From Paraburkholderia franconis (GTDB lineage: Bacteria > Pseudomonadota > Gammaproteobacteria > Burkholderiales > Burkholderiaceae), in NCBI RefSeq assembly GCF_009362735.1, contig NZ_WHNP01000005.1, forward strand, positions 186,001 through 250,000: a DNA stretch of 64,000 nt, given 5' to 3'. Each line of letters starts with the position of its first letter. Position 1 is the first letter of the stretch. The position numbers and the translations under genes were made by a program. Positions 39,141 to 47,519 of the stretch are shown here, piece after piece. Under the pieces are notes generated by a model. It was not told where the DNA came from. It saw nothing but the letters and a program-made list of their open reading frames with translations, and made no database searches.

Positions 39141-40625
39141 CTACTCGTTCTTCGCGCGCGCCGCCACGTCCTCGTCTTTCTCCCATCCGCCGCCGAGCGC
39201 GAGGAACAGATTCACCTGATCGATCGCCACCTGGCCGTCGGCGGCCGCCACCTGCGAAGCGACGCTCGTGAGCGTGCGCGTCGCGTCGAGGTCGTCGATG
39301 AACGACTCGCGGCCCGCGGCATACAGCCGGTGCGTTTCGTCCGCCGACTGCACGGCCGATTTGTACGCAGTGCGCAGCGCGTCGGCGCGCGTCGTATCGG
39401 ATGCGTAGGTGGACAGGCTCGTCTGCGTTTCGCGCAGCGCGTTCAGCACGACGCCGTCGAAGTGCGCGAGCGCGCCGCCCGTCGATGCCTCCGCTTCGTG
39501 CACGCGCGCGCGTTGCCCGTTGATCGGGAAAGTCCAGCTGATCAGCGGCCCGAATGCCCAGCGGTTCGTCGTCGCGCCCAACAGGTCTTCGGCGACGCCG
39601 ACCGAGCCCACCGATGCGCCGAAGCTCACGGACGGATACAGCGCCGCCGTCGCGACGCCGATGCGCGCCGTCGACGACGCCAGTTGCCGCTCGGCCTGGC
39701 GCACGTCGGGGCGGCGCTTGAGCAGCGCGGCGCCGTCGCCGACGGGAATCGGCTGCGTCAGATGCGGCACCTTGTTGCACGCGAGGGCGGCAGGCGGCAG
39801 ATCCGACGGCGCGCGCGCGAGCAGCATCGCGAGCCGGTACTGCGCCGCGCGGCGCCGTGCGACGAAGCGCGGGATGTCGGCGGCGAGCGTGTCGGCTTGC
39901 GTCTGTCCGCGTGTGACGTCAGGCTGGTTGCCGCGCCCCGCGTCGCGCAGCCGCTGCGTGAGCTTGACCCGTTGCCTTTGCAGCGACAGCGATTGCTGGG
40001 CGATCTTCAGTTCGTCGGCGGCCGAACACGATTCGACATACGCACGCACGACGTCCGCGACCACGGTGATGCGCGCGAGATCGCTCGCGGCTTCGACGGC
40101 TTCGTCGTCGGCCTTCGCGGCCTCGACGCCGCGCCGCAACTTGCCGAACAGATCGAATTCATACGACACGCTCAGGTCGAGCGCGCCCTCCGTGACGACG
40201 GGAATCTTCTCCGTCAACAGAAACTGCTCGGCCGATTCCTGCGCGCGCTGGAAAGCCGCCGACGTCTTGCCTGAGAAGCCGCCCTGTTCGTTGGCGAAAT
40301 CGACTTGCGCACGCGAGCGCGCGAGGTTGGCTGCGGCGACGCGCAAATCGGTATTCGACACCAGCGCCTGCGTGACCAGTTGATCGAGCACGGGGTCGTC
40401 GTACAGACGCCACCACTTCGACGGCACGGGCTGTTGCGTGACGGGCGCGTTGTCCGCGCCGTCGATGGCCGCGTTCGCATAGGGCGCGTTGACCGTCGCG
40501 TTGTCGGGCAGCTTGTAGTTCGGGCCGACCGTCATGCAGCCGCTCAGCGCCAGCGCGACGGGAAGCAGGGCGGGCAGCCACGCACGGCCGGCGCGCGCTG
40601 CCGTCATGAACGAATTGCGTTTCAT
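39141..40625 (-). CDS. Outer-membrane efflux lipoprotein, NodT family
   Basis: This 494-residue TolC-like channel has a lipobox ending LSGC with lipidated C30. Two outer-membrane-efflux repeats follow, each with the long coiled-coil helices; landmarks include WWRLYDDPVLDQLV, SYEFDLFGKLRRG and RRPDVRQAERQLA. Its ATG overlaps the stop of the membrane-fusion gene by 4 bp (ATGA). It completes a tripartite efflux system with the FUSC protein and fusion protein encoded upstream. Confidence 0.92.
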   Translation of the reverse strand: MKRNSFMTAARAGRAWLPALLPVALALSGCMTVGPNYKLPDNATVNAPYANAAIDGADNAPVTQQPVPSKWWRLYDDPVLDQLVTQALVSNTDLRVAAANLARSRAQVDFANEQGGFSGKTSAAFQRAQESAEQFLLTEKIPVVTEGALDLSVSYEFDLFGKLRRGVEAAKADDEAVEAASDLARITVVADVVRAYVESCSAADELKIAQQSLSLQRQRVKLTQRLRDAGRGNQPDVTRGQTQADTLAADIPRFVARRRAAQYRLAMLLARAPSDLPPAALACNKVPHLTQPIPVGDGAALLKRRPDVRQAERQLASSTARIGVATAALYPSVSFGASVGSVGVAEDLLGATTNRWAFGPLISWTFPINGQRARVHEAEASTGGALAHFDGVVLNALRETQTSLSTYASDTTRADALRTAYKSAVQSADETHRLYAAGRESFIDDLDATRTLTSVASQVAAADGQVAIDQVNLFLALGGGWEKDEDVAARAKNE

Positions 40626-41650
40626 CGTGATGCGCCCGAAGCAGGTTGCGTTGCACGGGACGGCGACGCGCCGGCGACAGCCGCGCTCGCCGCCGATGCG
40701 CCCGCGCCAGTGGAGGCCGATGCGGAGGCGGCAGTAGCCGAAGCAGCAATGGCATCCGAAGCCGCATGCCTTCCGATCGACGGCCCGAGGCCGCGCACCG
40801 ATACCGTCGCCGTGCGGCCCGCGATCATGCGGAAGTCGGCGGGAATCTCGTCGAGCGCGACGCGCACGGGAATGCGTTGCGCGAGACGCACCCAGCTGAA
40901 CGCCGGGTTCACGTTCGGCAGCAGGTTTGCGCTTTGTTGCCGGTCGCGATCCTCGATCGCGGCGACGATGCTCTGCACGTGTCCGCGCAATACGTTCGGC
41001 TCGCCCATTACCTTGATGTCGACGGGCTGGCCGATATCGATGCCGTGCAGCTTGGTTTCCTCGAAGTAGCCGTCGACGCGGAACGAATGCATGTCCACCA
41101 CCGACAGCACCGCGCGTCCCGCCGACACGAACTCGCCGACGCGCGGCGCGCGGTCGTTCAGGTAGCCGTCGACGGGGCTCACGATCACCGTGCGCTGCAG
41201 GTTCAAATGCGCCGTGTCGATCGCGACTTCGGCATCGGCGAGCGCGGCGGCCGCCTGTTCGACGCGCGAGTGCGTCTCTTCGACGGATTCGCGCGCGACG
41301 AGATTGCCGAGCGCGCGGTTGCGCGCGTCCTCGCGGCGCGCCTGATCGAGCGTCGCGCGGCGCTGCTGCGCGGTGGCCTGCGCGTTGCGCAGCGCAAGCT
41401 CGTAGCGCGCCTGGTCGATCACGAAGAGGACGTCGCCGCGCTTGACCTCCTGGTTGTCGACGACATTCACTTGCGTGATCAGCCCGGACACGTCGGGCGC
41501 AACCTGGATGACGTCGGCGCGCACGTGGCCGTCGCGCGTCCAGGGCGCGAACATGTAGTAGTCGACCAGCTTCCACAGCACGGCGGCGGCGATCGCGACG
41601 ACGATGAGAGTGAGCAGGATCTGCCCGACGGAGAACCAGGTTTTTTTCAC
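40622..41650 (-). CDS. HlyD-family membrane fusion protein (AaeA/EmrA-like)
   Basis: This 342-residue periplasmic adaptor starts at GTG 41650, overlapping the DUF1656 stop as GTGA. One N-terminal membrane anchor (about 7-29) precedes the lipoyl halves (APDVSGLITQVNVVDNQEVK; IVSPVDGYLNDRAP) flanking a short alpha-hairpin. The C-terminal tail is a low-complexity Ala/Ser-rich stretch that is probably disordered. It bridges the inner-membrane FUSC protein and the NodT channel. In E. coli, the related AaeAB exports hydroxylated aromatic acids. Confidence 0.92.
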   Translation of the reverse strand: MKKTWFSVGQILLTLIVVAIAAAVLWKLVDYYMFAPWTRDGHVRADVIQVAPDVSGLITQVNVVDNQEVKRGDVLFVIDQARYELALRNAQATAQQRRATLDQARREDARNRALGNLVARESVEETHSRVEQAAAALADAEVAIDTAHLNLQRTVIVSPVDGYLNDRAPRVGEFVSAGRAVLSVVDMHSFRVDGYFEETKLHGIDIGQPVDIKVMGEPNVLRGHVQSIVAAIEDRDRQQSANLLPNVNPAFSWVRLAQRIPVRVALDEIPADFRMIAGRTATVSVRGLGPSIGRHAASDAIAASATAASASASTGAGASAASAAVAGASPSRATQPASGASR

Positions 41651-41856
41651 GTTATGAGCCGGTGCGAAACGATGACGACAAGCCCCAGCACCAGTACATA
41701 AATGCCGAGGTCGAAAATGGAACGGTGCCAGATGAATCGATAAACGCCGATGCGCGCAAGCACGGTGCGGATCGCCAGATTCAGCAGATAGGCGATGAAC
41801 ATCAGCACCAGCACGGCGGGCACGAATACGCCGAGAACGTCGATTTCGCCGATCAT
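41647..41856 (-). CDS. DUF1656 small membrane protein (AaeX-like)
   Basis: This 69-residue protein has two hydrophobic helices (EIDVLGVFVPAVLVLMFIAY; FDLGIYVLVLGLVVIVSH), the standard companion of FUSC/AaeB efflux operons. ATG 41856 starts at MIGEIDVLG; a longer frame from 41979 reads through non-conserved Arg-rich sequence. It sits between the FUSC gene and the fusion protein, overlapping the latter by 4 bp. Confidence 0.9.
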   Translation of the reverse strand: MIGEIDVLGVFVPAVLVLMFIAYLLNLAIRTVLARIGVYRFIWHRSIFDLGIYVLVLGLVVIVSHRLIT

Positions 41857-41890
41857 GTGCGTCGACAGAATGAAAGGGGTTGAGTGGCCA

Positions 41891-44032
41891 TCAGGCGGAC
41901 GTCTCCTCTTGCGCGGACGGGTTGCCGCCCGGCGCCGTGTGCGGCGGGTGCAGCGACAGGCGCATGCCGACGAGCGCATGCAGCGTGTCGCGCAGCCAGC
42001 GTTCGGCGGACGGGGTCGTGCGGCTTTGTCCCGGTTCCTGTGCTGGTTGTGCTGGTTGTGCCGCGCGTTGCGCCTCTTCGATGCCGCGCGTCGTCACGCG
42101 CGCGACGGCGGCATCGATCGCATCGATCAGCGCAGGCGGCACCGGCTGCCGCGCGCGCCGCGCGATGCATTGCTCGAAATACTGCCGCACGCCTGAGAGC
42201 ACGTCATCGATGGTGTCCTGCAAGTCGCCTGTCAGCTTGCGGCGCGTGCGCCGAAGGTCCAGCGCGTTCAGCGCGACGCGGAAATCGCGGAAACTCTCGA
42301 TCGACGGATGACGGTGCGAATCGGTTGCCGCGTGACGCGGCAGCAGTTGCATCAGCCGGTCCAGCATGCGCGCGTACAGATTGCGCTGGTCCTCGATTGC
42401 GGCCGTCGATGCGCTCACCACCACATCGGACCACGCCGAGCGCGTGAGCCGCTCAGCCGCGAGTTCGGCGCCGAAAGGACGCGTCGCGCGCGTCCAGATG
42501 AACGCGAACAGCAGGCCGCCGACGCCCGCCAGGTTGCTGTTGAGAAACACGAAGAAGTCGGCTTCGTAAGCGCTCTGAATGCTGATGAACGTGGCCGTGT
42601 TGACGGCGACCAGCATCGTCACGAGATTGAACTGCGGACGCGGAATCAGCGTGCCGATGATCAGGAACGGCCCGGCGAAGATCACGACCAGCATCGCGAA
42701 GTCGTGCACGTGCGGCAGCACCGCGAATACGTACAGGCCCGCGAGCACGACGCTTGCGCACGTCGAAAGAAAGAACTTGAAGACGGCGGGCGCGGGTTCG
42801 TCGAGCGCGGCGAAAAAGCAGCACGATACGGCCGCGAGCGTCACCGCGCCCGCGCCGTCGTTCCAGCCCGACGTGATCCACAGTCCGCATGCGAGGATAA
42901 TCGCGCCGACAGCGGACGCCGTGGAAAACAGCATCATCCCGCGATCGAAGAAGCGCTCGGTGCCGCCCAGCCGCCAGTGACGAAAGCGCGGCCGCCACTG
43001 CGCCGTCTCGTGGACGATGCTCGCGCGCAGACAGCGAATGTCCTGCCACACATCGACGACCTGGCCCAGACGCCAGAGCGCGTTCGACAGCAGCGCGACA
43101 TTCCAGCTTGCAAGCGATGCCGCGGGCGGCTTCATCGCGGCGATGCGTTCGCGCAGCGCTTCTGCCTCGCGGTCGGGTTCGTCGGCGTGCCTCGCTTCGA
43201 GCGCGGGCGATCTGATCCACTGCGCGACATCCGCAAGCAGCGCCGCGATTTCAGGCGGATGCGTGCCGCTCTCGCGCATCAGTTCGATCAGCGGATCGGC
43301 CATCGACGAAATCAGCGGCAGGAAGATCTGCATGCGCCCCTGCAACGCGCGCGCGCGGCGCACGATGTCGGGACGCGTGTGGTCGTAGGTCAACTGGCTC
43401 AACAGGAATTCAAGTCCGTTGACGGTCGCCGCGAGCCGCTGGCGCGAAGCCGAAATCGACGCGCCAGCGATGTGGCCGGACAGCGTCTCGCTCGCGTAGA
43501 ACGCGGCATCGCGGAACCATGCGTCGGTGCGCTCGATCAACGTCGGCGCGAGGCGGCTCGGAAACACGACGCTGCCCAGGATGCTCGCGACCACGATGCC
43601 GAGCAGGATCTCTTCGGTACGTGTGATCGCGAGATCGAACACGGTCGTCGGATTGGTGACGGCGGGCAGCGCGATCAAGGGCAGCGTGTAGCCGGCGAGC
43701 AGGAACACATAGCTGCGCGCGGTGCGGTCGTTCATCGACAGATAGAGCAGGGTGCCCGTCCATAGCGCGACGATCACGCTGAACAGAAACGGCGACTCGA
43801 CGAACGGTGGCACGATCAGCACCGCGCCCGCCGCGCCGATCGCCGTGCCGAGCGCGCGATACAGCGCCTTCGAGCGCGTCGCGCCGACGAACGGATTCGA
43901 CACGATGTAGACGGTCGCCATCGCCCAGTACGGGCGCGGCAATTCGAGCGCGAGGCCGATGTACAGCGCGATCATCGCGGCCGCGAACGTCTTGGTGGAG
44001 AACAGCCAGTCGCGGACTGAGGGATAGACCAT
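41891..44032 (-). CDS. FUSC family inner-membrane efflux protein (AaeB-like)
   Basis: This 713-residue transporter has two blocks of about five or six transmembrane helices (residues 15-165 and 370-510) separated by a cytoplasmic region, the fusaric-acid-resistance/AaeB architecture. Landmarks are PRPYWAMATVYIVSNPFVGA and ITSGWNDGAGAVTLAAVSCC. The C-terminal region is cytoplasmic and helical. It starts at ATG 44032, 5 bp after the MarR stop. It likely exports aromatic acids or similar weak acids using the proton gradient (family knowledge). Confidence 0.92.
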   Translation of the reverse strand: MVYPSVRDWLFSTKTFAAAMIALYIGLALELPRPYWAMATVYIVSNPFVGATRSKALYRALGTAIGAAGAVLIVPPFVESPFLFSVIVALWTGTLLYLSMNDRTARSYVFLLAGYTLPLIALPAVTNPTTVFDLAITRTEEILLGIVVASILGSVVFPSRLAPTLIERTDAWFRDAAFYASETLSGHIAGASISASRQRLAATVNGLEFLLSQLTYDHTRPDIVRRARALQGRMQIFLPLISSMADPLIELMRESGTHPPEIAALLADVAQWIRSPALEARHADEPDREAEALRERIAAMKPPAASLASWNVALLSNALWRLGQVVDVWQDIRCLRASIVHETAQWRPRFRHWRLGGTERFFDRGMMLFSTASAVGAIILACGLWITSGWNDGAGAVTLAAVSCCFFAALDEPAPAVFKFFLSTCASVVLAGLYVFAVLPHVHDFAMLVVIFAGPFLIIGTLIPRPQFNLVTMLVAVNTATFISIQSAYEADFFVFLNSNLAGVGGLLFAFIWTRATRPFGAELAAERLTRSAWSDVVVSASTAAIEDQRNLYARMLDRLMQLLPRHAATDSHRHPSIESFRDFRVALNALDLRRTRRKLTGDLQDTIDDVLSGVRQYFEQCIARRARQPVPPALIDAIDAAVARVTTRGIEEAQRAAQPAQPAQEPGQSRTTPSAERWLRDTLHALVGMRLSLHPPHTAPGGNPSAQEETSA

Positions 44033-44037
44033 GGCGC

Positions 44038-44568
44038 TTACGCTTTGCCTTTGCTGCCGGAGCGGTCCGGCGCGCGGGCGGATCTGCCGTCGTCGGCGGC
44101 CGTGACGTTGCCGGATGCGGGCGGCGCGGCGGTTGCATCCAGCGATGCGTTGAACGCATTCAGCACGCGCAGCGTCGTCTCCAGATCCTCGCGGCTCACG
44201 CCTTTGAGCACGCGCGCGCGCAGGTCCATCAGGCGCTCTTCCATGCGCGCGGTGACGGCGCGGCCTTCGTCGGTGAGCGTGATGGTTTTCGCGCGCTTGT
44301 CGCCGGGGTCTTCGTCGCGGCGCACGAGGCCCGCCGCGCATAGCTGGTCGAGCAGCCGCACGAGCGACGGCCCTTCGATGCCGACCTGTTCTGCGAGCGT
44401 CACCTGGCGCACAGCCTCGCCGAGACGGTTGGCCGTCAGCAGCGGACCCGCGCAGGCTTCCGACACGTTGTACGCGGACAGCACGCTATGGCTCGTGCGG
44501 CGCCAGCGGCGCGCGGCGACGACCAGCGTGCTGCTGACGGAGCGGCGCAGGAGATGGAGATTAGCCAT
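44038..44568 (-). CDS. MarR-family transcriptional regulator
   Basis: A 176-residue regulator whose winged helix spans about 55-125 (VTLAEQVGIEGPSLVRLLDQL; RRDEDPGDKRAKTITLTDEG). It is the first gene of the efflux operon and probably represses it until an aromatic ligand binds, as in many MarR-efflux pairs. The C-terminal 25 residues are polar and low-complexity. The operator should lie in the AT-richer sequence just right of 44568, but no clear palindrome was identified there. Confidence 0.92.
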   Translation of the reverse strand: MANLHLLRRSVSSTLVVAARRWRRTSHSVLSAYNVSEACAGPLLTANRLGEAVRQVTLAEQVGIEGPSLVRLLDQLCAAGLVRRDEDPGDKRAKTITLTDEGRAVTARMEERLMDLRARVLKGVSREDLETTLRVLNAFNASLDATAAPPASGNVTAADDGRSARAPDRSGSKGKA

Positions 44569-46032
44569 GGGGCGGGATTGTATGTCGGTTTTTATTCGTT
44601 AGCATCCTATCGACCCACAATTTTTAAGGAAATGCTTCAAAACCTTTTTTCTCCGTGTGGTGCAGAGTGCTGAAGCGCGCGATCGGGCTGCCGGAAGGGA
44701 CGTTAGACGGGATTCTGGCATCGGCATGTGACGCGCTCTGTGCCTGGTTGCGCGCCGGTTGCCGGCTTCGTGCAGTGGAAGGAATTGCCGGCTGCACATG
44801 CAAACAGAGTACTAACAGGGTACTAACGAGGAAGATATTCTTTGACCTCATCGCGCTATGGACGCGCTTGCTCGTGCCGCTGATAGTTGATCTTCTCGCG
44901 TCACGCTTATGGCCTCATGCGGTCGCCACGCTGCCCGATACCTGCGTTGCGCAACGCGCGACGACCGCTGAGAAAAGCGGATCGTTTCCACGCGGCGCGC
45001 ACTTTCGAAAGAATCGTTTTTATTTCGGACAGGCCCTGCGCACACGACCCGCGCCTGTCGATATCCAGCCAGTAGATCACCACTGATGCAAGTGGAAAGA
45101 ACTACCGCATCGTTCCCGTATTGAACTCCCGTTAGCCGAGGCGCGAATCTGCCCACTCGACGGAGCACCGTCGATGGTCCCATCACCGATAGGTCGAATG
45201 CGATTAATCAGGATGGCGAAACGTATAAGACGGCCCGTCGATTTTTCATCGACACGCACGCTGCACCTACACATCAAAGCTTCAGCTGACCTTGGTGACA
45301 TCGGGGCTGTACCTTGCCGGTCATATTAAGCGATTTGCGAAAAATTGATAATTTGTCTTATGTCAAATGCATGGGATAACGAAACGAACGCGGGCACAGC
45401 AGCCATTAATGGAACTGTCCGCCCTCGACAATTTCGTTCGCGACCGTGAAGCAATCGTGAATTCAGGCATCGCATACAGCTCAATTTCGTCAGCATGTGA
45501 TCAAATTTGCTCAGTGACCGTCAGCCTTCAAACGGAGTTGCTTGTGCGGGAGTCGTCTCACGTCGCGGATTCACCGTCTTTCCTTGGATTGGCGACGGAC
45601 TGATCACAATTGCCAGCGCCCGGCATTAACGAAATACGATTGCATCCGGTCCCGATCTGATGCCTCATCGAATCATCCCAATTGCTTGCGGTTTCGGGCA
45701 GCAATTGTCGTCGAGATAAGTGTAGGTAGTCAAAGAGCAAAATTGGACTTCTTCGCAGCGTTGGAGGTGGTGCGCCGAATCCGGAGCAATTTAGCGAAGT
45801 CGTGCGATGTGCCCTTTTCCGAATTCAGTTCCGACAGCCGACAACGCCTGCTTCACTCTGCTGCGGCGGCTACGTCTACCATCACGAAGTGGACACGCTA
45901 GCTCCGCGCGAATGCGGTTCATTGCGGCACATCGTCAAGCTCAAGGGAAATTTGGGGTTCTTTATCGTGGTGAGCTTCGGCGGGTTTGGGTGCGAGCGAG
46001 ACGATCGGCGGGCCGCGAAGGTATGAACCGCC
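44569..46032. other. Gene-poor, compositionally different spacer
   Basis: Almost 1.5 kb with visibly lower GC and no convincing gene on either strand. Two plus-strand frames have somewhat protein-like stretches (45367-45603, containing LMELSALDNFVRDREAIV; 45802-46026, containing HIVKLKGNLGFFIVVSFGGF), but neither has a ribosome site or known motif, and they may be remnants. The left end must hold the MarR operon promoter. This spacer marks the left border of the scarred accessory segment. Confidence 0.6.
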
Positions 46033-46170
46033 ATGATGCTCAGCATCGACGAATTCGCGGCCGTCGTCCTCGCTCAGCGGCTCGGGGAGGAAATGCAGAT
46101 CGTCGCAACAGCGCCCGATGCAAAAACGATTAGTGCGTTGCTCAAGAAAATCCGCGGTTGGGATGAGTAG
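46033..46170 (+). CDS. Possible 45-residue small protein
   Basis: The frame starts ATGATG at 46033, 11 bp after GAAGG, and reads MLSIDEFAAVVLAQRLGEEM followed by a helical, Lys-containing end (LLKKIRGWDE). Amino acid composition looks natural, unlike the arginine-rich noise around it. It converges with the phosphoribosyltransferase remnant. It could be an independent small gene or the tail of a decayed one. Confidence 0.3.
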   Translation: MMLSIDEFAAVVLAQRLGEEMQIVATAPDAKTISALLKKIRGWDE

Positions 46171-46275
46171 TATCGCGCTCGCGCGCGACCACCGCGGTTG
46201 CAGGCGGCACCGCGTGCTTCGCGTCCTTTGCGTTCATTCGTGGCCTTATAGCGAAGGGCGTGGCTCGCACCCCTC

Positions 46276-46886
46276 TCACGGCGGCGCGGAGTGCGGGGGG
46301 CGCCGTTGTAACGAAAATATTGCCTCCAACGGAACTCCGTGCTTTCGGAACGAGGGTGCGAGTTCCTTGTGGGCATAACGAAACAGCGCGATAACGTTAG
46401 AGACCACAAAGCCTTATCGGAAAGGAGCTCGATAGCCCTTGCGCTGCTATTGCCGCCCGAAACCAGGTCTTCTATCAGAATCACTGGATATGCGCTGTCG
46501 AGCGACCCCTCGACCCAAGGGTGATGAGCCCGACTTTTAGCGGCGGTTCGGAGCAATGCGCCGCGTCTGACCTTCCCTTTTTCGATCAAAGCGCCCACGA
46601 GGAAGGCGGGTCCCAGCCCAGTGGCAGCAATCTGGAGATATGGACTGCTCGGCAGATGCCGGGCGACGATATCGGAGATGCGGGCCAGTAGGAAACCGTC
46701 GCTCAAGCATTGCGCTACGTCGACCAGGGTTCGCTGACGCTCATGCTCGCCTTGCGACGGCGCGGCCATGACATAGGATCGGACTAGGCAATCTCGCCCA
46801 AGTTGCTGGTCGGCTTCCGGAAGCGCCCGTGTCGACATAACCGCGTAGCGTCGTAGGGCGACAGGGGTGTGGGAGCCCGTGCTCAC
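46276..46886 (-). pseudogene. Orotate-phosphoribosyltransferase-like gene with frameshift
   Basis: Reading from GTG 46886, the frame encodes IAATGLGPAFLVGALIEKGK and the PRPP-binding loop VILIEDLVSGGNSSARAIEL, the hallmark of type I phosphoribosyltransferases. Near 46415 the frame then turns into arginine-rich noise, while the adjacent frame continues sensibly (GFVVSNVIALFRYAHKELAP, then SFRKHGVPLEAIFSL) to a stop at 46276. Adding one A in GATAAGG would join the two as SDKGFVV and give about 203 residues, the normal length of PyrE. The gene therefore looks broken by a one-base deletion, or the base is a sequencing error. Confidence 0.7.
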
Positions 46887-46888
46887 GA

Positions 46889-47099
46889 CATTGTCCCCGT
46901 CGCCGTCGCCATCATCGTCGCCACGGTCGTCATCGTCGCCCCGGTCGTCATCGTCGTCATCATCGTCGTCATCTCCGGGTTCATGATGGCCGGGAGGCGG
47001 CGGCGGAGGGTCGACAGGGTCGACCGGAGGAGGTGGCGGCGGAGACGGAGGATCGACCGGGTGCCCGGGTGGTGCAGGCGGCGCGACCTGCCACGGCGG
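46889..47099 (-). other. Pro-rich/Asp-rich low-complexity coding remnant
   Basis: On the minus strand, in frame with and directly before the phosphoribosyltransferase start, about 70 codons read as proline-rich sequence (PPPPPPVDPVDPPPPPPGHH) and then runs of Asp with Gly and Arg. The stretch is open back to a TGA at 47100-47102 but has no start codon. It is either the tail of a lost upstream gene or an N-terminal extension whose start was destroyed. The region 47103-47519 shows nothing further except a 15-bp near-duplication around 47475-47505. Confidence 0.5.
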
Positions 47100-47519
47100 T
47101 CATTGGGCACGCCCGGCTTAGCCGTCCGCCTGTTCATCCCTCGCAATGCCACTGGTTGCTGCTCCCGATCGCGCCCGCCACTGTGCGCCAGGCAAACGGA
47201 GCATTGCGACACGGCTGTTCGCCGCTGTCGATTGCCGTCAGGCCGCCATGAACCCTGAAGCAAGAGCAGGCAGGCCTGCCAGTCGCGGCGTGGCGCGCGC
47301 GATCCTGCAGTAGTGGAAAGCAGTCGCTATCGCCCCGTTGATCAGCGGGGCAACGGGAAAAGTTGATCATGCGGGTGATAGAAGATCCGGCTAGGATTTG
47401 TCGTACGGTGCCTGTCGTCGAGACGCTGCGCATCTGCGATCACAATTCCGCCTCGCGTGGGGTGTCTCGGAGGCCAACGACCCCGACGTCAACGACCCTG
47501 ACGTCAAGCACGTTCAACC

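Noticed and set aside
45367-45603. 78-codon plus-strand frame as a gene
   Set aside because: No ribosome site, no motif, and it lies in a segment where other frames are clearly decayed; kept only as a possible remnant.
46883-47263. 126-codon minus-strand frame containing Met-Thr repeats
   Set aside because: It is the out-of-frame reading of the Asp-codon (GAT/GAC) run; the Pro/Asp frame joins the phosphoribosyltransferase and is more natural.
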